Numbered from the stretch's first letter, positions 40,713 through 52,810 are shown. The stretch: 64,000 nucleotides of DNA from Casuarina equisetifolia (GCA_028551475.1 CM052356.1:1374001-1438000), one strand, 5' to 3'. Notes: generated by a model not told the origin, from the letters alone. Program-made: numbers and translations.

Positions 40713-42459
40713 CTAGAGCTCCAATTTGGATAGCCTCGGTGTTGGAACTGCAACCAGTGGGCTTCTTTTCATAGTAACAAGACCAAATTTCTCTGAAAGA
40801 TCCAGCTCTACACCCTCTTGCAACTTCCACTCAAACGAATGCAGGAACGAAGCTATTACATAAACCAGTAACCTCTCAGCTAATGGAATTCCTGGACATA
40901 TTCTTCTACCAGATCCAAATGGAATATACTCAGATTTATTTCCTGAGTAATCGAACTTTCTAGGATCACTTAGAACTCTTTCTGGTTTAAATTCCAAAGG
41001 GTTTTCCCATATCTGTGGGTCCCTCTGAATTGTCCAAACGTTTAGAAGAACCGTAGCACCTTTGGGTACACGGTACCCACCGATAGTGCTAGATTGGCTT
41101 GGACAACGGGGTACTAGCACCGAAGCCGGTGGTTGCAAACGGAACGACTCTTTGATGACAGCGTCTAGATAGTGTAATTTGGGCAAATGGGACTAATCGA
41201 CTAAGTGGTCCAACCCTACGACCTTAGTTAGTTCTTCACCAACTTTTTCCATTGCTTCTGGATGTTGCAGCAACTTCGTCATAACCCATTCCACCATGGT
41301 TGCCGTGCTATCAGATCCAGCCACTATAACGTCCTGTTAAACAAGAAGTTACTCTGTTGAACCGAGAAAGAATACCACCAAGGCCACCAAGAACATAGCC
41401 GAAAAAGCCTAGCAAAAAGAATGGCAGTACATAACGCATAAAAAACTGTAATATAAGCCAACTAATGGAGGAAAAGATAGAATATAGGACATACCATAAG
41501 CAAGGCCTTGAGTTGGGTCAAGGTAATACTTGTTACTGCATCACCATGCTCTCTTAGCTCCAATAGAATTTGCAAAAAGTCCTTTCCTGTCTTGGATTTT
41601 CCTTCCCCCCTTTCTTCGGTCTTGGACATATTCATCCGTTTTTCAATGGCAGAATCAATAATCTTTTCAACAAATTGGATAATCCTCTTTGATTTTCTCT
41701 CAATCCCTTGCAAGTCAAACCTCGCAAGGACAGGGAAAGAGTCTGAAACATTTGGCTTTCCCATTAGCACCATTTGTTCCTCTATCATACTCTTAAGCTC
41801 AGCCCCGAAATTAGCCCCTTCCTCTCCTTGTAGCGTGTCACCCACACCATGCTGATCATCGCGTTTCCCACGGTCTCAAATGCCAATTCCCCAAGACTGA
41901 CGGGGTTGCCTATTTTCTTGTACGCCTGTCTAATGGATTTCTTCACCTCTTCTCTACGAAACGTGAAAGAGCCATCAAGATTAGTTTTACTTAGCATCTC
42001 TCGTACAAATACCTTGCGCAATTTTCTCCAGTCATCTCCATACGGCGAGAATGCTATATCGGCTCCCCCGGATGAAAAAACTAGACTAGCGATGTTAGGG
42101 TCACGGTGATCAAATACTGGGTCTAGGTCCCGAACCGCTTTCACCAGAGATGGCGAACTGATAACCACACATAATTTTTTTCCAAGCCAAAACTTGTAGA
42201 TAGGACCATAGACGCTTGCCAACTCATGAAATTTCCTATGAAGCTCTGTACCAAGAAAGGGAAGGTAGCCCACGAGTGGCAAACCTCGGGGACCTGGTGG
42301 CAGTGGAGGTGCAGCCTTTTTTGGTTTCACGACTGCCCTTAGGAACCAGAACACCGCGAAAATAGAGATTGTTGCAGTGACAGTTGCTCTAGAATTTTCG
42401 TCTTCCTTGTTCCCAGCATCCCACCACCGCGACCACAGGGAAGAAACAGTATTCCACAT
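40713..42459 (-). pseudogene. Cytochrome P450, CYP706-like minus-strand copy A (broken)
   Basis: Exon 1 runs 41495-42459 (ATG at 42459, MWNTVSSLW) and exon 2 40713-41333, with a 161-base intron. LPPGPRGLPLVGYLPFLGT, KESFRLQP (ExxR), FKPERVL, FGSGRRICPG and the end RLSKLEL are present. Two lesions are clear. Near 41852 one G is missing where B reads TGGGGTGAC, so ..SMVW is followed by a shifted frame. At 41193-41195 a TAG replaces the Glu codon in the conserved VDESHLP. One codon is also lost in LVKAVRDLDPVF (B has LVKEVVRDQDTVF), and the helix-I motif reads AGSDST. Independent lesions in both exons make this a genuine pseudogene. It belongs to the CYP706-like family but to a different subgroup from the + strand genes. 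Confidence 0.93.
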
Positions 42460-43150
42460 GTTCGGCTTCCGTCGGTGATCGAGGAAAACAAGTGAATAAG
42501 GAATAACGGGACTCCCCGAACGAAAATTCAGCAAAGAAGGACAAACCTGAAATGTTTGTGTAAAAGATCAAAATCTATAGAGAACCTCCGTGGTTGGAAA
42601 GATCAAAAAAAGATGTTAAGGAAAGAATTTCAAACATGATATGTTTGTGATAAAGATTAAAGTTTATAGAACACCTCCATAGTTGACAGGATCAGAAAAG
42701 ATGTCAATCATAGAATTTTATCAGATGGGAATGCAAGTGTTAAAAATTACAATTGCTACTCGTAAAAATTCTTCACATGTTCAACTTTTGTTGGTGATGG
42801 AGGAAAAGCAAGTGAATAAGGAAGAACAAGATCTCTCCAAACGAAGAATTCCGCAAAGAAGGGCAAACCTGAAATGGTTTGTGTAAATGATCATAGTTTA
42901 TAGAACATCTCTGTAGTTGGCAAGTTCAAGAAAGATGCTAGGCGTAGAATTTCAGATTGAAGTCTTAAAAATTGTAATGAGTATTTATAGGAGTTCTCCA
43001 CATGTTTAGCTGTTGTTAGTTGACTGAAAACAAGTGAATAAGAAACAACAATAGTGCCACAACAAAGAATTCAGAAAAGGACAAACCTGAAATGTTTTGC
43101 GTAAAAGATCAGATCTATAGAGGACCTCCATGATTGGCAATATCAAGATA
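42455..43150 (-). repeat. Triplicated 5' leader of P450 copy A
   Basis: Three related units begin at 42455, 42774 and 42999. Each reads cacatgtt..., then tgttggtgat-like, caagtgaataagga.., a gaa(g)aattc.gc.aa.aagg segment, aaacctgaaatg.tttg and a tatagaacacctcc-like string. The first unit contains the start codon of copy A. The spacing is 319 then 225 bases. They look like local tandem duplications of the gene's start and 5' leader. Confidence 0.75.
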
Positions 43151-43159
43151 GTTGATAGG

Positions 43160-45136
43160 TATTAAAACGCTCAAAATCGTACTCAAAATCAAATGATTGC
43201 CATGTTGAAGCCACATCAGCATCACTAACCCACGTGGATTACATAGTCAGCAAGTGAAGCCACATCAGCCCTACGCATTGCATCCCCCGCGTGCCTTCGT
43301 CCCCGACAGGTTGCGTGTGTACCTGGCCTGAATGATATCATTGGAGTCGACAACCAGTTCAAGGAAGAAATTCAGGAGCTTCCGAACATCACGCCATCAT
43401 GAATCAGACCGTGAATGGAAGTTCTACGAATCAAATTGACACTGATCTTGGATTCTCATTAAGCCCTTGCAATTCTTAACGAAAACTCAAATCAGCAAGC
43501 ACTTCAATGAAAATTTTGTCTTAATTCTTAATACTATCTTTCTGTCTATGTATCATCTTTCATTTGCCTATAAATTTAGGCTCTATTGTACAGCATATTC
43601 ATTCAATTTGAAGAACCTTTTTTTCAATGTTCATTGTTGCTCTTTGTGCTTTATAGGGTTCTTATTGTATTCAGTCATAGGTTCAAGAAATCATTCTATT
43701 TCTTGAATTTTTAGCCTTATCTTGGTATCAAACGGCCTCTCGGAAGAAGCCCTTATTCTGCTTTCGATCCTCTCAAACAACGGTCTCTTTCTACACCAAG
43801 CAAAATTTGCATTCATAGTCATTCATCGTGCTAAAATGACTCAAGCTTATGGAGTCTCCATACCCTATACGACAGATAATCTACCTTCCATCAATGATGG
43901 TGATCCATCTCTAGATCCTATCTATTACATAAGTATTGTGGGCTCTCTGCAACACTTAACTCTCACTCAGCCTAATATGTTATACATTGTTAAACACTGC
44001 ATGCATTATATTCATGCTCCAACAAAAACCCATTGGACATTTGTGAAGTGAATTCTTTGCATTTTGTTAGACACTCCACGGTATGGGGTACTACTTACCA
44101 AAGGTCACTTTGACACATTACGTGCTTACTTAGATGTTGAATGGGTCAGCAGTGACCAGGATGACTAATGCTCCATTGGTAGATTTTATTTTTTTACTTA
44201 TTTAATCTTATTTCTTCCTTGTCAGCACTAAAGCCAAATTCAAAGTCTTGATGACATCGCTATAGAAATTATATGGATTGAAACCTTGCTCAAAGATTTG
44301 AACATTAACCTCAAACCCCAACTCTTTGGTACGGTAAACTATCTCTCCACTATTCTAGTATTTAACACTAGAACAAAGCATATGGAGATTGATTTCAATT
44401 TCATACAACAGCGAATAAAAAACAAACTAATCTCAATCAATTTTATATCCTCTGTTGGTCAACTAACATATATTTTTATTAAAGGACTTTCATATCCAAT
44501 ATTCAAACTTTTCCGTGAAGAGATTCTTGTTTATACCAACACATTAGCTTGCGTGAGTATGTTAAATCCCTCAAAATCATTCTCAAAATCAAATGTCTGC
44601 CATGTAAAAATTGCCACGTCGTCACCATGTGTGAAAGCCACGTTGGTGTCACTAACCCACATGGATTGCATAGTCAGCAACTGAAGCCACGTTAGCCCTA
44701 CGCATTGTGTGGCCCACGCACCTTATCCTCATTTCGTTCCTGATAGTTTGTGTGTACCTGGCTGATACCAACAATCAGTTCAAGAAAGCAATTCCGAAAA
44801 TCACGCCATCGCCAGTCATACCAAGAATGGAATTTCTCCGATTCAAATTGACACTGATTTTGGATCGTCATCAAGCCATTACAATTCTTCACCATAAGTC
44901 AAATCAATGAGCATCAAATGACGATTCTGTCTTAATTCCTAATAATATCTTTACGTCTGGGTATCATCTTTCATTCGCCTATAAACTTAGGCACTATTAT
45001 ACAGCATATTCATTTAATTTGAAAATCACCCTTTCAGTTTTCGTTATTCTTCTTTGTGCTTTCTAGGATTCTTCTTGTTTTCGGTCAATTTAATACAAGA
45101 AATCATTCCATTTCTTGAAATTGCTAGCTATATCTT
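43160..45136 (+). mobile_element. Internally deleted Ty1/copia LTR retrotransposon
   Basis: Two diverged LTRs in direct orientation, about 43160-43722 and 44560-45136, share ctcaaaatc, actaacccac, tggatt.catagtcagcaa, cctacgcattg, caaattgacactgat and a common end. Immediately after the left LTR, TGGTATCA at 43723-43730 matches the usual copia initiator-Met tRNA primer site. Of the polyprotein, only the end of reverse transcriptase and RNase H remains, broken by stops: YYISIVGSLQHLTLTQPNM, then HAPTKTHW, TRTKHMEIDFNFIQQRI and IKGLSYPIF. Gag, protease, integrase and most of the RT are gone. Exact LTR ends are uncertain by a few bases. Confidence 0.88.
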
Positions 45137-45500
45137 AGGATAAAACTTCATCACATAAGGATGTTTTGAAATATTTCAACCACCATGTTTGAACCTAGAT
45201 AGGATGCTCAGATGGAATGTTATGGCCTATGTAAAATATTTTTGATAAATATTTTATCAAAATATTCATTTAATTTGAAATCACCCTTTCAGTTTTCATT
45301 ATTCTTCTTTGTGCTTTCTAGGATTCTTCTTGTTTTCGGTCAATTTAATTCAAGAAATCATTCCATTTCTTGAAATTGCTAGCTATATCTTAGCATAAAA
45401 CTTCATCACATAAGGATGTTTTGAAGTATTCAACCACCATATTTGAACCTAGATAGGATGCTCAGATGGAATGTTATTGCCTATGTAAAACTTTTGACAT
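45003..45500 (+). repeat. Tandem duplication (about 250 bp) at the copia 3' LTR end
   Basis: The segment from 45003 (catattcatttaatttgaaa...) through the LTR end and ~110 bases of flank repeats from 45262 with few changes; both copies end with tagataggatgctcagatggaatgttat.gcctatgtaaaa. The duplication carries the terminal part of the LTR and its flank together. Confidence 0.85.
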
Positions 45501-46439
45501 ATATTTTTGACAAAGGAGAAAAAAGAAAAAGAAAAAAAAAAGAAAGAAGAAGCCCTATTCCTTCACTCGTATTTATTTTGCATAGAAAAATTAAAATATA
45601 AAAGAGAATAGTGGAGGCTAGAATGAAATAAGTATGATGAGAGAGCATCCTCTTTGAAATTCACGTCATTGTTATATGAGAATATTAAGTGGCTGTTTGA
45701 AAGACCAAAATGGCTGCACATTACTATCAAAAGACCATGTGAGCCTGAAAAGATTGCTTGTCCACGTCATTGTTATATGAGAACATTAAGTAGCTGCATA
45801 TTACCATCAAAGGACCACATGCGTCCGACAAGATTGCTTGTCCACAGAGTTACCGGTCCCTATTAGTTGATGTTCTCTACGTCAAGAAAATGGGAGTTTC
45901 AAGCAGTCTGCAACCACAAAAAATTATGCATGTACCATATCTTTAGGATTACGAGTCTTATTCATGTCCAGATTCACAAACTGCTCTAAAAAGATATGTT
46001 TTTCTCAAAGAGTTCCCCACACGTATAATTCAGCGAAGGACTAATTTATAGAGCACGTCAGTGAATTGGAACATCAAAAAAGTTGATAAGGATACCATTA
46101 TATAGGGATGTAAGTCCTAAAAATTGTAATAAGTAACTATAAGAATTTTAAAATATTTCAACCACCATATTTGAGCTTAGATAGGATTGCTGGTTCTCCA
46201 CCATGGCTGGTAAGATGGTACCACCACATAAACATTGTGCATCCTCATGACTTTTGTTGCCTCTCTCTCCACTTGGGTCAACGGTAGGGGTGGTTTAGGC
46301 TTGCCATTCAAGAGAGAGAGTTTGTAGGTGGTTGACCAGGAGACTGTGGAGCGAGGGTCCAGAGTTTCAATAGAAGATGATGTAAGATTCTTGACTTAAC
46401 TCAGTTTTAGTCCTTCCTCAATCTTGATTGCTATAACTG
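45501..46439. other. Noncoding region with a 101-bp tandem duplication
   Basis: This includes a purine-rich run (45520-45553), a direct duplication with a 101-base period beginning at 45662 and 45763 (cacgtcattgttatatgagaa.attaagt), and at about 45990-46190 sequence resembling the leader of P450 copy A. No gene was seen. Confidence 0.6.
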
Positions 46440-46745
46440 TTTCCACGCTGATTTTTCTCAAAGGCCGACTTGACTAATCTAATGCTGAGACGGCAGGACT
46501 GGATTGGTGTTTGATTTTCCCAGCCGAGAGAGAGAGGAGGCAGTGCACGCCCTAGTTTATTTCCACGTTGGGTTGCCGTGCTCTGAACTTCACCAATCTA
46601 AACTGCTCCTAAAGCAAGCTGGAGTGAAGGAGACTTTTACAAGATCTGCTATTTTTTCCCGTATTTCCTTCGCAGGGAAAAGGATGATGAAAGAATGGAT
46701 ACTTATCAAAAGAGAATCTTTAAGTGGCCGCGGGAATGACCATAA
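46440..46745 (-). repeat. Orphan promoter-like fragment of the minus-strand P450 group, copy 2
   Basis: Near-collinear match to 40149-40463, continuing at right (46.76-47.0 kb) with sequence similar to the upstream flanks of B and D (ggttacactcaatgaactgaaaa, tccagcagatgggacaaaacta). No P450 coding sequence lies directly to its left, which is consistent with a deleted array member. Confidence 0.65.
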
Positions 46746-46999
46746 TAGCTGCAAATTAGTTTGAGGGTTACACTCAATGAACTGAAAAGTATCTCCCACC
46801 GCTATCGCTCTTCAAGGCTTCGAAAGGTAATTTTCAAGTTGGCTCGTTCATTTCTATTTTCACATCCAAGAAGAAAGAATTCTTTTGCAGTGTCCATTGC
46901 TATGACTTCTTCGTATCCCAGAAGATGTCCCAGCAGATGGGACAAAACTATTTGGCAAAAAGAATGTTCTATGGGAGATATTTGGTAGTTTTTAGTTGT

Positions 47000-48185
47000 T
47001 ATTATTGATTATTTCTTACTATTCTACGAAACAAGAGAGGCAAAGCATATTCCAGAGTGCCTTGTAAGTTATGACAATGAAGAAAAACATAATTAATAAA
47101 AAAAATCAGAAAAAAATCATAAAGCGTAGACATTAGGTCATTAAGAGCTTTTTTTAGGATAGTAATAAATATATTGATTTATTTATTTTGCTAACATGCC
47201 AGTCCAATTACCTAATTCTAGATCTTAATTTGACAATCCATAACCCACAAACTCCCTTTACCTAATGAAAAAAAATGATATGTACATTTCATTTGTATTA
47301 AAAAGATTAAAAGTGTTCTTCTCTCTCTCTTTTCCTTAAAGAAATTTTAAAGTAATTCTCGGATATAATGTATGTGTCTTGGATCATTATGGTCAAAATT
47401 TTTTATCCTATAAATGTCTATCAGTCATACACTAGATATAACTTGCATAATTTTGTTTTCTCATCATTGAAACTTAAGGTTTTTAAATCGATCTACAGCT
47501 TACTTTGGTTCCCTATTTTCCATTTCTCATCTACATCATCGGATTACAACACCAACAGGTTGCATGGATAAGGGCTACATTAGGCGTCCTCCTAGTGGTA
47601 CTACAAGTCATTTTCCTAAACATTTAGTGGCTGAGGGGAGAGTAATCATCAATTTGGAACGGCTAGTCGCAAATAAAGACAATTGTTGAAAAGACTACGT
47701 GAGGAAAACGTACCCATGCTTGCTCATGAAGAGGGGAATGATAGATGTTGTTCTCATTCTTTCTTCACTTTTTTTTTATAATTTAATTTTTCTCTAAAGA
47801 AAAGATTCGGATGAAGCAATAAAATATAAATTCACGTCATGTAGAATAGGTTGTTTATGTTGGAAATAGCAATTAGAAAAAAAAAGAAGATTTTGCTCTA
47901 AATTTATTGTTTCATCGTCTTAGTATGGAATGGAGATATTATATTTATACGTTAATAAAAATATCCATACTTTCATCTTCCGTTTTTAGAAACCAAATTT
48001 CCAGTGATATGAACATAATTGTCGTCTTGCTCAAAGGCAATTCAAAATTATTTAAAAAACATCATAACATTTATTAGACTAGAAAAAAGGAAAGATCTTA
48101 TATTTGAACATATAAAGCTCCATGCACCAGTGGATGTTGCATGCGGGAGCCTAACAGAAGTGAAACAACTGTGTTTCTGTCTTTA
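47000..48185. other. 3' flank of P450 copy B
   Basis: AT-rich. From about 47760 onward it matches the 3' flank of copy D (from about 54270): ctctaaagaaaa..., ...gaagcaataaaa, then ...ccagtgatatgaacata. It forms the left part of the B/D duplicated unit. Confidence 0.55.
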
Positions 48186-50169
48186 TCATTTTGAGTAGAG
48201 CTCGAATTTGGATAACCTTGCTGTTGGAATTGCAACTGCTGGGCTTCTTTTCTTAGTAACAACACCATATGTGTCTGAAAAATCCAGCTTCACATCCTTT
48301 GGCACCTCCCACTCATACGAATGCAAGAATGAAGCTACGATGAAGATCAGTGACCTTTCGGCTAAAGGAAGCCCTGCACATATTCTTCTCCCGGATCCAA
48401 ATGGAAGATACTCAAAATTGGTCCCTGAATAATCAAGTTTGCTATGATCACTTAGAAACCTTTCTGGTTCAAATTCCGAGGGATTTTCCCATATCTTTGG
48501 GTCCTTGTGAATAGTCCAAATATTTAGAAAAACAGTAGCACCTTTGGGTACATGGTACCCACCGATGACGGTGGATTGGCTTGGACAATGAGGTACTAGC
48601 AGGGGAATTGGTGGGTGCAAGCGGAATGACTCTTTGATGACAGCTTTTAGATACTGTAATCTGGGCAAATGAGACTCGTCGACTAAGTTGTCCAACCCCA
48701 CAACTTCAGTTAATTCTTGACTGACTTTTCTCATTGTCTCCGGATGCTGCAGTAGCTCTGCCATAACCCATTCCACCATGGTTGCAGTGGTATCAGCTCC
48801 ACCCACTATTATGTCCTGTTAAATCATATCACATTACTCTATATAAAGATGAGCTTATAATATTAGGGTATGTCTATAAATCTTTATGTTCTCTCATTTT
48901 TAAATGAATTAACTCACATATTTATAAAAATAAAAATAAAGAAAGAAATATCAAGGAAAAACATTTTGATGCCCAAAAATTTATATTACAAACTAAGTTA
49001 ATGTCCAAAATTATGGTCTATTATATGTTATGGTTTCATATCATCACAGCCAACAAGAATAAAACTATAGAGCCAAGAAAAAATGAATGACAGGAAATAA
49101 CGTGTCCAAAATAAGTGTCCAGAGGCTTGGGCTTGGTTAAAATTGCCTAGATCTCCTTGGTGGAGGTAAACTGATAGAAAACAAATTAGAAGATAGGACA
49201 TACCATAAGCAAGGCCTTGAGTTGGTTCATGGTAATAGAATTTTCCCCACCATCCTTCCTTAGGTCCAAGAGAATTTGCAGAAAGTCCTTTCTCTGTTCA
49301 AATTTTGCTTTCCCCTCTTCTTCGTCCTTGGCCATATCCATGCGTCTTCCAATGGCAGAATCAAGAATTTTGTCGAATGATTGTTGGATCCTCTTTGCTT
49401 TCCTCTCTATCCCTTGCAAATCAAACCTTGCAAGGATGGGAAAAAAGTCGGAAACATTTGGTTTTGCCATTAGCACCATTTGCTCGCTCGTTAAGCTCTT
49501 AAACTGAGCTGCAAAATTAGCCCCTTCATCTCCTTGTAGCGTGTCACCCCAGACCATGCTGATCATCGCGCTTACCACCGTCACAGAAGCCAATTCCCCA
49601 AGATTGACGGGAGAGCCCATTTTGTTGTACACACTTCTTATGGATTTCTTAACCTCTTCTTTGCGTAAAGTGAAAGAGCTATCAAGATTAGCTTTACTTA
49701 GCATCTCTCGTACAAATACCTTGCGCAACTTCCTCCAGTCATCCCCATAAGGTGTGAATGCTACATCGGCACCCCCATACGTAAAAACTTGAGCGGCTAT
49801 TGGTGGCTCATGGTTGGCAAATACTGTGTCCTGGTCACGAACTACCTCTTTCACCAGTGATGTTGAGCTAATCACCACACACAATTTCGTTCCGAGCCAG
49901 AACTTGTATATAGGGCCATAGAGCCTTGAGAGTTCATCAAATTTCCTATGAAGCTCTGCACCAAGAAAGGGAAGGTATCCCACAAGTGGCAAACCACGGG
50001 GACCGGGTGGCAGTGGAGATGCAACCTTTTTTGTTTTCATCACTGCCCATATGAACCAGAGCACCGGGAAAATGGAGACTATTGCAGACACAGTGGCTCT
50101 AGAATGCTCGTCTTTCTTGTTCACAGCATCCCAACACAGGGAAGAAATAGTATTCCACATGTTAGGCAT
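48186..50169 (-). CDS. CYP706: Cytochrome P450, CYP706-like minus-strand copy B (intact)
   Basis: Exon 1 is 49204-50169 and exon 2 is 48186-48815 (TGA at 48186-48188), with a 388-base phase-0 intron. The product is 531 residues from MPNMWNTISS; the ATG three codons later (50160, MWNTISS) is an alternative and matches copy A. Motifs in order: N-terminal anchor, LPPGPRGLPLVGYLPFLGA, YGGADVAFTPYGDDWRKLRK, helix-I GGADTT, KESFRLHP, FEPERF, FGSGRRICAG and end RLSKFELYSK. It shares the SDFFPILARFDLQG block with the + strand genes but differs enough to be another CYP706-like subgroup. Predicted to be an ER monooxygenase of unknown substrate. It is the only unbroken member of the minus-strand group in this window. 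Confidence 0.93.
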
Positions 50170-50374
50170 TTGTCGGTGATAGACAGAAAGCAAGTGAAGG
50201 AGGAACAAGAACTCTACAAACGAAGAGTTCAGAAAAGACTGCAAATGTTTTGCTTCTCTTCCTGTACTTCGTTGACAAGTGAAGTATCACAATACGTACT
50301 GGATATGAGTGGCTAGAGGAGAAAAGGATAATGGAAGAATGGAGTTCACGTAGTCATCCAAAGCGGATCCTTGA

Positions 50375-50391
50375 GCGGCCAAAATGGCCGC
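50375..50391 (-). promoter_or_regulatory. Palindrome upstream of P450 copy B
   Basis: GCGGCCAAAATGGCCGC is a perfect inverted repeat with 6-base arms and a 5-base spacer, 206 bases upstream of the ATG at 50169. The identical palindrome occurs at a similar distance before copy D. A transcription-factor site is an inference. Confidence 0.5.
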
Positions 50392-51009
50392 ACATCAGTA
50401 TGAGGCTGACACTCGATGAACTGAAAAAGATCTGCAACAGTATTTTCAAGTTGGCTTGTTCATTATCCATCGCTATGACTTGTTCGTGTCCCAGAAGATC
50501 CAGCAGATGGGACAGAACTACTTAGCAAGGAGAATCTTTTATTTTCCATTAATATTAACAAATTACAATAAATGGTTTCTCTCTCTTTTCCTTGAAGAAA
50601 TTTTAAATGACCTCTTGAATATAATTCATGTGTCTTCAATCACTACGGTCAAAATTGTCTAGTATGTTAATATCTAATAGTCATAAACTGGATCCAAATT
50701 GTGTAATATTGGTTTCTCATCATTTAAATTTAAGGTGTTCAAATTCCTAAATCTACAGCTTACTTAGGTTCCCTACATGCCGTTCCTCATCTACATTATT
50801 GGACTACAACACCAACAACTTGCATGAATAAGAACCACAAGCGTCCTTTTCCTGAATATGTGCTGATCGAAGGCAGAGGAAGGAATTATCATCACGTCGG
50901 AGCGGCTGGTCGCAAACAAAGAAAATGGTTTAGTTGACAATGGATGTTGTTTCCTTCACCGTGAAAAGGCGCCCATGCATTGTCAACTAATAGTCTTTTC
51001 AACATAAGC

Positions 51010-51160
51010 AAGCATGAGTGCGTCGGCCTCTGCCGCTCAAAGGCAATCTAGAATTATTTAAAAGCTTCATAACGTTATTTAGACTAAAGATATAAAGCTC
51101 CATGTGACGGTGGACAGTGGCATGAATGCATCAGCCTCCGCTGCTCTAGCGTTGGTCCTT
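51010..51160 (-). repeat. 3'-flank-like segment of the relic P450 unit C
   Basis: gcgtcggcctctgccgctcaaaggcaatctagaatt...ataaagctccat is shared with 53460-53600 and 57520-57607 and resembles the 3' flanks of B and D. It probably marks the downstream end of copy C. Confidence 0.55.
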
Positions 51161-51299
51161 CCATTATAATTGGTGGTACACAATAGTTTGAAGGTATCAG
51201 CGTCACAACAGCAAAGAAAGTTGTTAATGAATATGGAATAATTGGTAATTTGTTGCCATTGTTAGTGTCACAATATTTTTTGTATATTCTAAGTATTAT

Positions 51300-51890
51300 T
51301 CCTTTTAGCGTGTCACCCCACACCATGCTGATCATCGCGTTTCCCGTTGTCCCAAATCAGTACAGCAGCATGTCAGAAACAGTGCTCGTAGCACTTGGGT
51401 GTCTTGTATAGGGGTTAGTACACTGTGAGAGAAGTGTTTCCTCTTCGACAGATTTCTCTTCTTCTTACCTTTCTTCTTCCAATTTCAACTCAAACGTAAA
51501 AACTAGACTGGCTATTTGTGGCTCATGGTTAGCAAAAACTGTGTCCTGGTCACGAACTACCACTTTCACCAGTCATGGTGAACTAATCATCACATACAGT
51601 TTTATTCTGAGCCAAAACTTGTAGATAGGGCCCTAAAGCCTTGAGAGTTCCTCAAATTTCCTATGAAGCTCTGCACCAAGAAAGGGAAGGTATCGCACAA
51701 GTGGCAAGCCGCGGGACTTGGTGGCAGTGGAGATGCAACCTTTTTTGGTTTCATCACTGCCCGTATGAACCGCAGGACCGCGAAAATGGAGACAGTGACA
51801 GTGGCTCTCTAATGCCCGTCTTTCTTGTTCACAGCATCCCACCAAAGGGAAGAAACAAATTTCCACATGTAAGGCATTTTTTGTTTTAAA
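51300..51890 (-). pseudogene. Minus-strand P450 copy C, exon-1 relic
   Basis: Minus-strand fragments match exon 1 of B. SRGLPLVRYLPFLGAELHRKFEELSRL lies at 51710-51634, the strand continues through a degraded KLYVMISSP.LVK-like part to about 51500, and a piece reading TMLISMVWGDTLKG-like sequence is at 51345-51305. Intervening sequence is deleted or replaced, and all of exon 2 (helix I, ExxR, haem loop) is missing. The upstream end stops at about 51880, where foreign sequence begins. Decay is much greater than in D. Confidence 0.85.
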
Positions 51891-52805
51891 ATAAGAATAA
51901 TACCTTTATCATTGATATTGATAACATAGATAGACTAAGGTGTCAAACTTGTTAAAAAAATATATATGACATGTTATAATACCTAATCTTTTATTACATA
52001 AATCTAATGAATGGATATAAAACTTTTTTGAAACAAAAACATAAAGAACTAACATGACTACCTAGCCATTAAAAAAAAAATCATTTCTCTCATTGAAATT
52101 TAACATTAAGTAAAAGTAATTGTCTAAGGAGGCATATAATGTTCTAAACTTAGTTGATCTTCCTATGAAATTTTCCTTCTTCGACTTGGTAAAGAGCCAA
52201 GAGTTGTGAAAACTCACAATCCTATCATTGAATATCCAAAATTAGCCAATCCATTAGCTAAAAACTTTTCTTCGCGAAGCACATGAGATATATCAACATT
52301 GGAAGGAAAATAAGTAGAACATTTGCGTAGCTCATAAGCCAATTTTCAAGGAATAAAATGATTTTTGTTTATGTACTGAATCATAAATTGAGAATCTATT
52401 TCTCTCTCTGACAACACAATTCCCTTTTGATAGCATATTTCTAGGCCTTTAAGTAAAGTTAGAACCTTTGCTTTTACACTATCTCTATTTCTCAAATTAA
52501 CTACATATGCTATAAGCACACTTCTCTTCCAATCTCACGCTACTCCCATTTTTGCACATGCACCACTAATACAAGATCCATCTATATTCAACTTTAGAGA
52601 GTCTATAGTAAGGTAATTCCAACAAATCATTCATCCTCTAGTAATGGAAGGTATTGAAATAGGAATATGCAAAGCTTGTAACTGTGTGCAATCACTCATT
52701 GATCAAAATTTTCTACCTTTGAAGGATCCCATTAGAAGAGAAACATTAGAAATCACTCCTCCTATTAACATTGGCAAGAGAAATCCCTTTTCCAAATAGA
52801 TGACA
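51885..52805 (-). mobile_element. Retroelement fragment with RNase H-like domain inside P450 copy C
   Basis: About 0.9 kb separates the copy C coding start (51870s) from its promoter-like flank (52811 onward). On the minus strand it encodes, with stops, LKLNIDGSCISGACAKMG, LLKGLEICYQKGIVLSERE, DSQFMIQYINKN and ISHVLREEKFLANGLANFG. This is the order of the plant RNase H domain (RVT_3 type) found at the end of LINE-like retroelements. No poly(A) or target duplication was identified, so the mechanism is unclear. Confidence 0.65.
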
Positions 52806-52810
52806 TTATA

